From an uncultured Oscillospiraceae bacterium (GTDB lineage: Bacteria; Bacillota; Clostridia; Oscillospirales; Oscillospiraceae), in assembly GCA_934630495.1 (NCBI GenBank), contig CAKTVW010000021.1, positions 1 through 44,377 of the forward strand: a stretch of 44,377 nt of DNA. Reading direction: 5' to 3'. Shown here in pieces: positions 31,736 through 39,161 of the stretch (the stretch's first letter is position 1; each line of letters starts with the position of its first letter). Made by a program: the position numbers and the translations under genes. The notes beneath the pieces are model-generated. The model ran no database searches, was not told where the DNA came from, and saw nothing but the letters and a program-made list of their open reading frames with translations.

Positions 31736-31911
31736 GACGGTTTTCTCCTTAATCAAGTATTGTTATAATGACGGTCCCGCCGAAGGCTTGGGCCTGTCGG
31801 CAGCCGCATGAGTCCGATCGAACGGTTTTCGGTTCGCCGCCTCCCGTGATCGTGCGGCAGGGGTCTTCGGTACACCGTGCGCGAGGGGGGTCGGCGTTTT
31901 TCACCGAAACC

Positions 31912-31920
31912 ATTATAGCA
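31912..31920 (-). promoter_or_regulatory. Extended -10 promoter for the CBS-rluA operon
   Basis: On the minus strand TGC-TATAAT (31912-31920) forms an extended -10; no good -35 is seen at 17 bases. It would give a GC-rich leader of about 170 nt before the TTG start. That leader has several possible stems but no riboswitch I recognise. Confidence 0.5.
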
Positions 31921-31959
31921 CAGAATTTCCTCGAATGCTGTTAAGTTTCTGTGAAATTC

Positions 31960-31993
31960 AAAATCCCGCCCGAAAAAAATCAGGCGGGATTTT
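31960..31993 (-). terminator. Intrinsic terminator after tpiA
   Basis: AAAATCCCGCC (31960-31970) pairs with GGCGGGATTTT (31983-31993), with a T-rich tail on the minus strand. Confidence 0.88.
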
Positions 31994-32028
31994 GTACAAT
32001 ATGAACAAATGTAACGCGTCTGCCGTGC

Positions 32029-32805
32029 TCAGGCCGTAGGCTGATTCGCGTCCTCGATGATCTTGACAAACTTGGACGGGACGAGGGAAGCGCCGCCGAT
32101 CAGACCGCCGTCGATGTCGGGCTGTGCCAGAAGCTCGTATGCGTTCTTCTCGTTCATGGAGCCGCCGTAGAGGATCGTCGTGGCGCGGGCGTTCTTGGAG
32201 CCGAACAGCTTGCGGACGACCGTACGGATGTGCTGGCAGACCTCTTCGGCCTGCTCGGGCGTGGCGGTCTTGCCGGTGCCGATGGCCCAGATCGGCTCAT
32301 AGGCGATGACGACCTTGCGGATCTTCGTGTCGGAAACGTCGGCCAGAGCCAGCTTGATCTGCATGGTGATCCATTCCTCGGTGATGCCCGCTTCGCGCTG
32401 CTCGAGCGTTTCGCCGCAGCAGACGATGGGGATCAGGCCCGCTTCCAGCGCGGCCTTGACCTTTGCGTTGACCTCGGCGTCCGTCTCGCCCATGGCGCGG
32501 CGCTCGGAATGACCGATGATGACGTACTTACAGCCGGCATCCGTCAGCATAGCCGTCGAGATCTCGCCGGTGTAGGCGCCGGAGGGGTTGGGATTGCAGT
32601 TCTCCGCGCCGATGCCGACGCGCGTCTCGCGCATGGCGCGGACTGCGGCGGGGATGCAGACGGCGGGAACGCACAGGCCGATGTCGCACCAGCGGCCCTT
32701 CGGGAGCAGCGCCTTCAGCTCGGCCATGAACGCCTTCGTCTCGGAGGGCGTTTTATTCATCTTCCAGTTGCCCGCGATGAGGGTCTTACGATATTTTCTG
32801 TTCAT
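32029..32805 (-). CDS. tpiA: Triosephosphate isomerase
   Basis: 258 residues, standard length. It interconverts dihydroxyacetone phosphate and glyceraldehyde-3-phosphate. Catalytic residues are all present: Lys15 in AGNWKMN, His99 in IIGHSERR, and Glu170 in AYEPIWAIGTG, with the phosphate loop LYGGSMNEKNA and GGLIGGASL. It lies 11 bases after pgk and is followed by a terminator, so pgk-tpiA is one unit. Confidence 0.98.
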   Translation of the reverse strand: MNRKYRKTLIAGNWKMNKTPSETKAFMAELKALLPKGRWCDIGLCVPAVCIPAAVRAMRETRVGIGAENCNPNPSGAYTGEISTAMLTDAGCKYVIIGHSERRAMGETDAEVNAKVKAALEAGLIPIVCCGETLEQREAGITEEWITMQIKLALADVSDTKIRKVVIAYEPIWAIGTGKTATPEQAEEVCQHIRTVVRKLFGSKNARATTILYGGSMNEKNAYELLAQPDIDGGLIGGASLVPSKFVKIIEDANQPTA

Positions 32806-32816
32806 GTTATTTCTCC

Positions 32817-34019
32817 TTATTCTTTATCCTGCAGGCAGGCGATGCCGGGAAGCTCCAGTCCCTCGAGGAACTCCAGCGAAGCGCCGCCGCCGGTGGAAAT
32901 GTGCGTGATCTTATCCGCAAAGCCGAGCTGCTCGCAGGCAGCCGCGCTGTCGCCGCCGCCGACGATCGTCACGGCGCTGCTGTCGGCCAGAGCCTGTGCC
33001 ACGGCGATGGTGCCCTTTGCCAGCGTGGGGTTCTCGAAGACGCCCATCGGTCCGTTCCAGACGACGGTCTTGGCGTCCTTGACGGCTGCGGCAAACAGCT
33101 CGCGGGTCTTTTCGCCGATGTCCAGTCCCTCCATGTCGGCGGGAATGGCGTCGGAGGCGACGGTCTTGACGGCGATCTCGGCGTCAATGGGGTTCGGGAA
33201 GTCCGCGGCGACGACGGTGTCGACCGGCAGCAGGAGCTTGACGCCCTTTTCCTCGGCCTTTTTCATCATGTCCTTGCAGTAGTCGAGCTTCTCGCTGTCG
33301 AGCAGGGACTTGCCGACGGAGTAGCCCTTCGCGGCAAGGAAGGTAAAGGCCATGCCGCCGCCGATGATGAGCGTGTCGACCTTTTCCAGCAGATTGTTGA
33401 TGACGTTGAGCTTGTCGGAGACCTTCGCGCCGCCCAGAATGGCGACGAACGGACGCTCCGGAGCGGCCAGCGCCTTGCCCATGACGGAGACTTCCTTTTC
33501 AACGAGGAAGCCGCACACTGCGGGCAGATAGTCGGCCACGCCGGCGGTGGAGGCATGGGCGCGGTGCGCCGTGCCGAACGCGTCGTTGACGAAAATGTCG
33601 GCCATGGAGGCAAGCTTCTTGGAAAGCTCGGGGTCGTTCTTGGTTTCGCCCTTTTCAAAGCGGGTGTTCTCCAGCAGCATCACGTCGCCGTCCCTGAGCG
33701 CGGCGGCCTTGGCGTGGGCGTCGTCGCCGGCGACGTCGGCGGCCATGACGACGGGCTTACCGAGCAGCTCGCTCAGACGGTCGGCGACGACCTTCAGAGA
33801 CAGCTCGGGCTTGTATTCGCCCTTGGGCTTGCCCATGTGGGAGCAAAGAATGACCTTTGCGCCGTGGTTGACGAGATATTCGATCGTGGGGAGCGCCGCG
33901 ACGATCCGCTTGTCGCTGGTGATCTTCCCGTCCTTGGTGGGGACATTAAAATCGCAGCGGCAAAGAACGCGCTTGCCGGTCACGTCGATCTGTTCAACGG
34001 ACTTCTTATTGTAGTTCAT
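32817..34019 (-). CDS. pgk: Phosphoglycerate kinase
   Basis: 400 residues. It makes ATP from 1,3-bisphosphoglycerate. Signatures: VLCRCDFNVPTKDGKI, ILCSHMGKPKGEYKPELSL, VNDAFGTAHRAHASTAGV, ILGGAKVSDKLNVI, WNGPMGVFENPTLAKGT and IVGGGDSAAACEQLG. AGGAGG precedes the ATG. No gap gene adjoins it, so the usual gap-pgk-tpi order is split in this organism or gap lies elsewhere. Confidence 0.98.
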   Translation of the reverse strand: MNYNKKSVEQIDVTGKRVLCRCDFNVPTKDGKITSDKRIVAALPTIEYLVNHGAKVILCSHMGKPKGEYKPELSLKVVADRLSELLGKPVVMAADVAGDDAHAKAAALRDGDVMLLENTRFEKGETKNDPELSKKLASMADIFVNDAFGTAHRAHASTAGVADYLPAVCGFLVEKEVSVMGKALAAPERPFVAILGGAKVSDKLNVINNLLEKVDTLIIGGGMAFTFLAAKGYSVGKSLLDSEKLDYCKDMMKKAEEKGVKLLLPVDTVVAADFPNPIDAEIAVKTVASDAIPADMEGLDIGEKTRELFAAAVKDAKTVVWNGPMGVFENPTLAKGTIAVAQALADSSAVTIVGGGDSAAACEQLGFADKITHISTGGGASLEFLEGLELPGIACLQDKE

Positions 34020-34078
34020 AAGTACCTCCTAATAAAAATGCGGTTGCATTGTGTTAACGGGAAAAAACGGCGGCGGGG

Positions 34079-34561
34079 CTATCCCCGCATTTTACCGTAG
34101 TCCTTCAGGTGCGGAAATTCAAGCTGCCGCAGCGCTTCAAATACGCCGACGGCGACGGAATTGCTGAGGTTCAGGCTCCGGGCCTCCTCGCGCATGGGAA
34201 TGCGGACGCAGCTTTCGCGGTGTGCGTTCAGGAACTCCTCGGGAAGACCCTTGGTCTCGCGGCCGAAAAACAGGAAGCAGCCGTCGCAATAGGTCGCTTC
34301 GGTGTAGGCGCGCGGCGCCTTTGTGGAGAAAAGGCGCATTTCTCTGACGTCGTTTGCGGCAAAAAGTTCCGCAAGATTTTCATAGACCCGCACATCGACC
34401 AGATGCCAGTAGTCCAATCCGGCGCGCCTGACGGCCTTTTCGGAAATATCAAAGCCCAGCGGCTTGACCAGATGCAGCACGGAGCCGGTCGCGGCGCAGG
34501 TGCGGGCGATATTGCCGGTGTTTTGCGGGATCTCCGGCGCGACCAGAACGACATTGAGCAT
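34079..34561 (-). CDS. trmL: tRNA (cytidine/uridine-34 2'-O)-methyltransferase
   Basis: 160-residue SPOUT methyltransferase that methylates the wobble ribose of certain leucine tRNAs using S-adenosylmethionine. The knot motifs are clear: EIPQNTGNIARTCAATG, CFLFFGRETKGLPEEFL and RIPMREEARSLNLSNSVAVGVFEALRQ. The length is typical of TrmL. The gap to pgk is 59 bases, so it may be read through into the glycolytic genes. It is divergent from chrA. Confidence 0.93.
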   Translation of the reverse strand: MLNVVLVAPEIPQNTGNIARTCAATGSVLHLVKPLGFDISEKAVRRAGLDYWHLVDVRVYENLAELFAANDVREMRLFSTKAPRAYTEATYCDGCFLFFGRETKGLPEEFLNAHRESCVRIPMREEARSLNLSNSVAVGVFEALRQLEFPHLKDYGKMRG

Positions 34562-34733
34562 GACAAACTCCCTTCGGTAAAGCGGCGTGCGGTTCCGGGG
34601 CGGAAGAATGTGCCCGCCGGGACGGAGGATCGACCGCCGCGCCCATTATTCTATGACAAATCAACGCAAAATTCAACCGTTTTTCTGCAAATTTCAAAAA
34701 TAATTCACACATTTCCGCCGCAAAAAAATCGGC

Positions 34734-34762
34734 TTGCGTTTCCGGAGGAAATGCGGTATACT
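34734..34762 (+). promoter_or_regulatory. Promoter of the chrA pair
   Basis: TTGCGT (34734-34739), a 17-base spacer and TATACT (34757-34762), with the ribosome site AAGGGAG about 40 bases further on. Confidence 0.7.
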
Positions 34763-34809
34763 ATGGGACAATGAAAAGTGCGAGATCATGCCGAAGGGAG
34801 CGGGACGCA

Positions 34810-35370
34810 ATGAACGGAGGGGCGCGAAGGGCCGTGCGGCTCTTTCTGATTTTTCTGAAGATCGGCGCGTTCACCTTCGGCGGCGGCTATGCCATGATCC
34901 CGCTCATCGAGCGCGAGATCGTTGAAAAGCGCGGCCTGATCGGCCGCGAGGAGCTGACCGATATCGTCGCGATCGCGGAATCCACGCCGGGGCCGATCGC
35001 CGTCAACGCCGCGACCTTTGTCGGCTATCGTTCGGCGGGCGTCCTCGGGGCGCTGCTTGCCACGGTCGGCGTGGTGCTGCCCTCGTTTCTTATCATTCTT
35101 GCCGTCGCCTTTTTCCTGCGGCGCGCTGCGGATAACCGCTATGTGCGCTACGCGTTTTTCGGTGTCCGGGCGGGCGTTTTGGCGCTGATCGTCCGCGCGG
35201 CGGTCAATTTTTTCCGTTCTGCGGAGCATAACGCGTTTTCCTTCTGCGTTATGGCGGCGGCGTTCGTCTGGTCTGCCGTGCTCGACTGGAACATCATTGC
35301 ACTGATCGCCCTGTGCGGCCTTGCGGGACTGGTGTTCTGCGCGGTCAAGAGAAAGCGTGAGTGTCGATGA
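34810..35370 (+). CDS. chrA: ChrA-type half transporter, first subunit
   Basis: 186 residues from the ATG at 34810, 9 bases after AAGGGAG; the start at 34771 lies too far upstream. It is a short single-CHR-domain membrane protein: FLKIGAFTFGGGYAMIPLIEREIV at the start, AIAESTPGPIAVNAATFVGY, then about five further hydrophobic segments. Single-domain CHR proteins occur as tandem pairs that work together (as in Bacillus YwrA/YwrB), and the partner follows with a 4-base overlap. The family exports chromate; the natural substrate in anaerobes is unknown. Confidence 0.9.
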   Translation: MNGGARRAVRLFLIFLKIGAFTFGGGYAMIPLIEREIVEKRGLIGREELTDIVAIAESTPGPIAVNAATFVGYRSAGVLGALLATVGVVLPSFLIILAVAFFLRRAADNRYVRYAFFGVRAGVLALIVRAAVNFFRSAEHNAFSFCVMAAAFVWSAVLDWNIIALIALCGLAGLVFCAVKRKRECR

Positions 35371-35939
35371 TCCTGCTCAGACTGTTTTATACCTTTTTTA
35401 AGATCGGCCTGTTCACCTTCGGCGGCGGCTACGCCATGCTCCCGCTGATCGAGCAGGAGGTCGTCAAAAACGGCTGGATGAGCGTTGAGGAAATGGTGGA
35501 TTTTGTCGCCGTCAGCGAGTCCACGCCGGGGCCGTTCGCCGTCAATATCTCCACCTATGTCGGCGCGGAGACGGCGGGCGTCGCGGGAGCGCTCTGCGCG
35601 ACGCTCGGCGTGGTGCTGCCCGCCTTCCTCATTATCCTGATCGTCGCAAAATGTTATGTTAAATTCCGAAACAGCCGCGCCGTGAGCGGCGTGCTGTACG
35701 GCCTGCGCCCTGCCGTGGCGGGACTGATCGTCGGGGCGGCGGTCGGGCTGGTCCCGGCGGTATTCTTCCGCAGCGGGCTTTCCCTGTCCGCGCTGCTCGG
35801 GCCGGAGTTTTTGTGCGCGGCGGGCATCTTCGGCGTGATGCTGGTGCTCGCGTTGAAAAAGGTCGATCCTATTATTATAATAGTATCCTCGGCGGCGGCC
35901 GGACTTCTGTGCGGCGTGCTGTTTTTGGGGAATCTCTGA
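35367..35939 (+). CDS. chrA: ChrA-type half transporter, second subunit
   Basis: 190 residues from the ATG at 35367, which overlaps the preceding stop (ATGA); GTG at 35361 is the alternative. It is the same CHR architecture as its neighbour (FFKIGLFTFGGGYAMLPLIEQEVV, VSESTPGPFAVNISTYVGAETAG), so the pair arose by duplication. It likely pairs with the first subunit in opposite membrane orientation. The stop is followed by 45 bases and then repeat A copy 3. Confidence 0.9.
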   Translation: MILLRLFYTFFKIGLFTFGGGYAMLPLIEQEVVKNGWMSVEEMVDFVAVSESTPGPFAVNISTYVGAETAGVAGALCATLGVVLPAFLIILIVAKCYVKFRNSRAVSGVLYGLRPAVAGLIVGAAVGLVPAVFFRSGLSLSALLGPEFLCAAGIFGVMLVLALKKVDPIIIIVSSAAAGLLCGVLFLGNL

Positions 35940-35983
35940 AAGACCGGACGACAGAGTATCCTTCGACCGCATCAAAGGCTGCT

Positions 35984-36318
35984 TAGGGAAGCTCTGATTA
36001 AATCGGCAAGAGCAGTCGTCGAGAGATTTTTTGGCGGGTTGAGATTTGAAAAACGCAGGAATACTTTGTGTACCCGCAAGGGGGACGTTTGCGAGCGCCG
36101 CCGGTGGCGGATACAGCGAGCAAAAAGGAGTGGCAGCGGTCAAAATTTGAAGCCGCCGTCAGCGCGGCACACAAATTTTGGGCACCGCAACAGGAACAGC
36201 CGCATCCGTAAGGCTCCGTTGTCGCCAACGGCTGCGCAATATTTCAAGTTTTTCAAACCGAAAAGCCGACGAAAAAGAACCGACGACAGCCGCAGACGAT
36301 TTATTCAGAAATTCCTTA
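35984..36318 (+). mobile_element. Repeat A copy 3 carrying a nested 167-bp insert
   Basis: The repeat A body runs 35986-36316, flanked by TA on both sides. Compared with copies 1 and 2 it holds an extra 167 bp (36073-36239), itself flanked by TA (36071-36072 and 36240-36241) where copy 1 has a single TA. The insert is GC-rich, non-coding, and contains a GCATCCGTAAGGCTCC section shared with the REP at 6162-6198. 162 + 167 + 2 gives the observed 331 bp. The element ends 24 bases before the ATG of the potassium transporter gene. Confidence 0.88.
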
Positions 36319-36341
36319 GATCAAAGAAACGGAGGGCTGGC

Positions 36342-37673
36342 ATGAAACGGCGGCATATGACTCCCGCGCGGCTGATCGCGCTGGGCTTCTTGGCGATCAT
36401 TCTTGTCGGGACGGGCTTGCTGATGCTCCCCGTCGCTTCGAAGGGCGCACCGGCCGGATTTCTCGACGCGCTCTTTACCTCGACCAGCGCGACCTGTGTG
36501 ACCGGGCTGATCGTGCGCGACACCTTTACCGGCTGGACGCTGTTCGGCCAGCTTGTCATTCTCAGCCTGATCCAGGTCGGCGGTCTTGGCTTGATGACGA
36601 TGTTCACCCTGCTGTCCTTTGCGCTGGGCAAGCACCTCGGCCTGTATAACCGCAAGGTGCTCATGCAGTCGGCCGGGACGATCTCTCTGAACGGGATCGG
36701 GCGGCTGATCCGCCGCATTATCCCGTTTTCCTTTGTCTTTGAGCTGCTGGGCGCGGCGCTGCTGGCCATTCGCTTTGTGCCGCAGTTCGGATGGGTGCGC
36801 GGCTGCTGGTTTTCCCTGTTTCATGCCGTTTCCGCTTTCTGCAACGCGGGCTTTGACCTCATGGGCGTGCGCGCGCCGTTCTCCTCGCTGACGGCCTACC
36901 GTAACGACCCGCTGGTCTCTCTGACCGTCTGTGCGCTGATCGTCGTCGGCGGGCTGGGCTTTCTGGTCTGGCGCGACATTGCCGTCAACGGCCTGCGCTT
37001 CTCCAAATATCAGCTCCATACCAAGCTGGTGCTGACGACCACGGGAATCCTGCTGCTCGGCGGCTGGATACTGTTCTTCTTCTTTGAACGCGATGCCTCG
37101 ATGGCGGGCATGACGGTTCCGCAGCGGCTGCTGGCTTCGTTTTTCCAGTCCGTCACGACCCGAACCGCGGGCTTCAATACGGTCGACCTGACCAAACTGT
37201 CCGAGTCCGGCAATCTTCTGTCCGATCTGCTCATGCTGGTCGGCGGCAGCCCCGGCTCCACCGCCGGCGGCATCAAGACCACCACAATGGCCGTGCTGTT
37301 TTTGAGCGCGGTCGTCTCGGCGAAGGGACGCACCCGCGTCAACGCCTTCCGCTACAGCATCGACCGCGACACGCTCCGTCAGGCAAGCTCTATCGTCATC
37401 ATCTACCTCGGCATGGCCGCGGCTGCGGTTCTGGCAGTCTGCGCGATCGACCCGATCCCGCTCAAGGCGGCGCTTTTCGAGGTCAGCTCCGCCATTGCAA
37501 CGGTCGGACTGACGCTCGGCGCGACGCCCGGCCTGTCTGCGGCAAGCCATGTGATCCTGATCCTGCTGATGTACGCCGGGCGGATCGGCGGGCTGACCTT
37601 TGTGCTGCTCTTCGCGCAGCGGCGCAGCGATCCGCCCCGCGACCGCCCGAACGGCAAGCTCATGATCGGCTGA
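36342..37673 (+). CDS. ktrB: Trk/Ktr potassium uptake membrane subunit (TrkH/KtrB)
   Basis: 443 residues from the ATG at 36342 after GGAGG; upstream in-frame sequence belongs to repeat A. It is the ion-translocating channel subunit with four P-loops: TSTSATCVTGLIV, HAVSAFCNAGFDL, VTTRTAGFNTVDL and SSAIATVGLTLG, each with the filter glycine. MLVGGSPGSTAGGIKTTT matches the intramembrane gating loop of KtrB. Length fits KtrB (about 440-450). The regulatory subunit follows at 37726. The 24-bp distance to repeat A means its transcription may have been reshaped by the insertion. Confidence 0.95.
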   Translation: MKRRHMTPARLIALGFLAIILVGTGLLMLPVASKGAPAGFLDALFTSTSATCVTGLIVRDTFTGWTLFGQLVILSLIQVGGLGLMTMFTLLSFALGKHLGLYNRKVLMQSAGTISLNGIGRLIRRIIPFSFVFELLGAALLAIRFVPQFGWVRGCWFSLFHAVSAFCNAGFDLMGVRAPFSSLTAYRNDPLVSLTVCALIVVGGLGFLVWRDIAVNGLRFSKYQLHTKLVLTTTGILLLGGWILFFFFERDASMAGMTVPQRLLASFFQSVTTRTAGFNTVDLTKLSESGNLLSDLLMLVGGSPGSTAGGIKTTTMAVLFLSAVVSAKGRTRVNAFRYSIDRDTLRQASSIVIIYLGMAAAAVLAVCAIDPIPLKAALFEVSSAIATVGLTLGATPGLSAASHVILILLMYAGRIGGLTFVLLFAQRRSDPPRDRPNGKLMIG

Positions 37674-37725
37674 GAACGTATTACAATAAGAAGGGAAGCT
37701 CCGGACTTCCCGATAAGGAGAAGCT

Positions 37726-38376
37726 ATGAAATCTGTACTCATCATCGGCATGGGGCGCACCGGCTGCCACCTTGCCTCCAAGATGCAGCAGCTCGGCAAC
37801 GACGTGATGATCGTCGACAAGGACCGCGACCGCATCGACGCGCTTTCCGAGCGCTATACCGATTCGAGCATCTGCGACTGCACGAACGAATCGGTCATCG
37901 AGTCGCTCGGCGTGGATAATTTTGACGTCTGTTTTGTCACCATCGGCGAGGATTTCCAAGCCTCGCTGGTCATTACGAGCCTGCTCAAGCGGCACGGCGC
38001 GCACCGCATCGTCTCCAAGACCGCGCAGACCATTCAGGCCGACCTCTTGCGTAAGATCGGCGCGGACGAGATCTTCTTCCCCGAGCGCGAGTCGGCCGAA
38101 AAGCTTGCCATCCGCTACAATGCCAAGAATATTTTCGATTTTGTGCCGCTGACGGAGGAGTATTCCATTTACGAGATCCCCATTCTGGCCGGCTGGGTCG
38201 ACCATACGCTCAAGGAGCTGGACCTGCGGCGGAAATACCGCGTCAACGTGATCGCCGTGAAGAACGGCGAAACGCTCACCCCCGACGTCAACCCCGACGC
38301 CCGCTTCCGCGTCGGCGATCATGTGATCGTGATCGGCCGTTCCGGCGAGGTTTTCAAGCTGGCAGCCAAGGCATAA
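37726..38376 (+). CDS. ktrA: KtrA/TrkA-type RCK regulatory subunit
   Basis: 216 residues. The RCK_N Rossmann domain starts VLIIGMGRTGCHLASKMQQLG with the nucleotide glycine motif and VDKDRDRI; the RCK_C domain follows (about 135-216, YEIPILAGWVDHTLKELDLRRKYRVNVIAVKNGE ... FRVGDHVIVIGR). It forms the cytoplasmic ring that gates KtrB in response to ATP/ADP, and often c-di-AMP in Firmicutes. AAGGAGA precedes the ATG. It is co-oriented with ktrB, with a 52-base gap. Confidence 0.95.
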   Translation: MKSVLIIGMGRTGCHLASKMQQLGNDVMIVDKDRDRIDALSERYTDSSICDCTNESVIESLGVDNFDVCFVTIGEDFQASLVITSLLKRHGAHRIVSKTAQTIQADLLRKIGADEIFFPERESAEKLAIRYNAKNIFDFVPLTEEYSIYEIPILAGWVDHTLKELDLRRKYRVNVIAVKNGETLTPDVNPDARFRVGDHVIVIGRSGEVFKLAAKA

Positions 38377-38398
38377 GCCGAGAATATACGGAGATACC

Positions 38399-38884
38399 AT
38401 GAAAAAAATAAAAAAGCTGGTCGATCGGACGACGCTCCTCTATCTCGTGATCGGCATTTTGAATTTTCTGCTTTGCACATTTATCATGTTCCTGCTGTTC
38501 AACAAGTGCGGCTTCAGCGCGCACCTTGCGCCGCTGGTCAATTACGGCCTCGGCAGCGTGATCTGGTATTTGTCGTGCAGATACATCGTTTTCCCCGGGC
38601 ACCGCACGAACGCGCGGCAGCTCCTGCGCTTTGCGGTGGAGATCGCCGTGTGCTACATCGTGTCCTATTATGTGATCGCAACGCCGTGCTCGGCGCTGCT
38701 GCTCCGTTCGCCGAAGATCCTGCGCCTGTTTTCCTTCGGCGGACAGGAGCTGACCACCGGCAACTGCAAAATGACCCTCGGCGCGATCGCTTATGCGCTG
38801 CTCAACTATTTCGGTCAACGCTTTTTTGTGTTTACCGACCGCTTTGAGCATCACAGAAAGCAGCACGGCGGAACAAAGGAATAA
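38399..38884 (+). CDS. GtrA-like membrane protein
   Basis: 161 residues with four hydrophobic segments in the GtrA pattern (TLLYLVIGILNFLLCTFIMFLLF, LVNYGLGSVIWYLSCRYIVF, LLRFAVEIAVCYIVSYYVI, and LGAIAYALLNYFGQRFFVF). A hydrophilic stretch of about 30 residues lies before the last segment. GtrA proteins take part in moving lipid-linked sugars for cell-surface glycans. It lies 22 bases after ktrA, so it is probably in the same transcript, but no glycosyltransferase is present nearby. Confidence 0.85.
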   Translation: MKKIKKLVDRTTLLYLVIGILNFLLCTFIMFLLFNKCGFSAHLAPLVNYGLGSVIWYLSCRYIVFPGHRTNARQLLRFAVEIAVCYIVSYYVIATPCSALLLRSPKILRLFSFGGQELTTGNCKMTLGAIAYALLNYFGQRFFVFTDRFEHHRKQHGGTKE

Positions 38885-38898
38885 ACGATACCCGACCG

Positions 38899-38933
38899 CG
38901 ACCCGTGCCGAGATATGGCACGGGTCGCTTTTT
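38899..38933 (+). terminator. Intrinsic terminator after the gtrA-like gene
   Basis: CGACCCGTGCC pairs with GGCACGGGTCG (38899-38927), followed by CTTTTT. Confidence 0.9.
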
Positions 38934-39071
38934 CGCGTCCGCTGTGCATAATTTTGTTCGGCGTGTTTTGAAAATCTGTGAAATTCGGCAGTAAATACTT
39001 ACAAAATTCTTTGATTTTTAACGTTTTTCAAAATCGACTTCGTGAAAACGGAGAAAAGCGGGTGTGCAATC

Positions 39072-39100
39072 TTGCAATTTAACGAAAAAACTGATAGAAT
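39072..39100 (+). promoter_or_regulatory. Promoter of the large SLH nucleotidase
   Basis: TTGCAA (39072-39077), a 17-base spacer and TAGAAT (39095-39100). A small GGGC/GCCC palindrome lies in the leader near 39114-39132, and AAGGAGG lies at 39148. The sequence before it (38934-39071) is AT-rich and empty. Confidence 0.7.
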
Positions 39101-39161
39101 AAATAAGCCAAAATGGGCGTTATGCCCGCCATGTTTGGAAAAAATTTAAGGAGGACAAGAA

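Noticed and set aside
36039..36341. N-terminal extension of the potassium transporter
   Set aside because: The in-frame upstream sequence is repeat A and its nested insert; a good ribosome site and the conserved start are at 36342.
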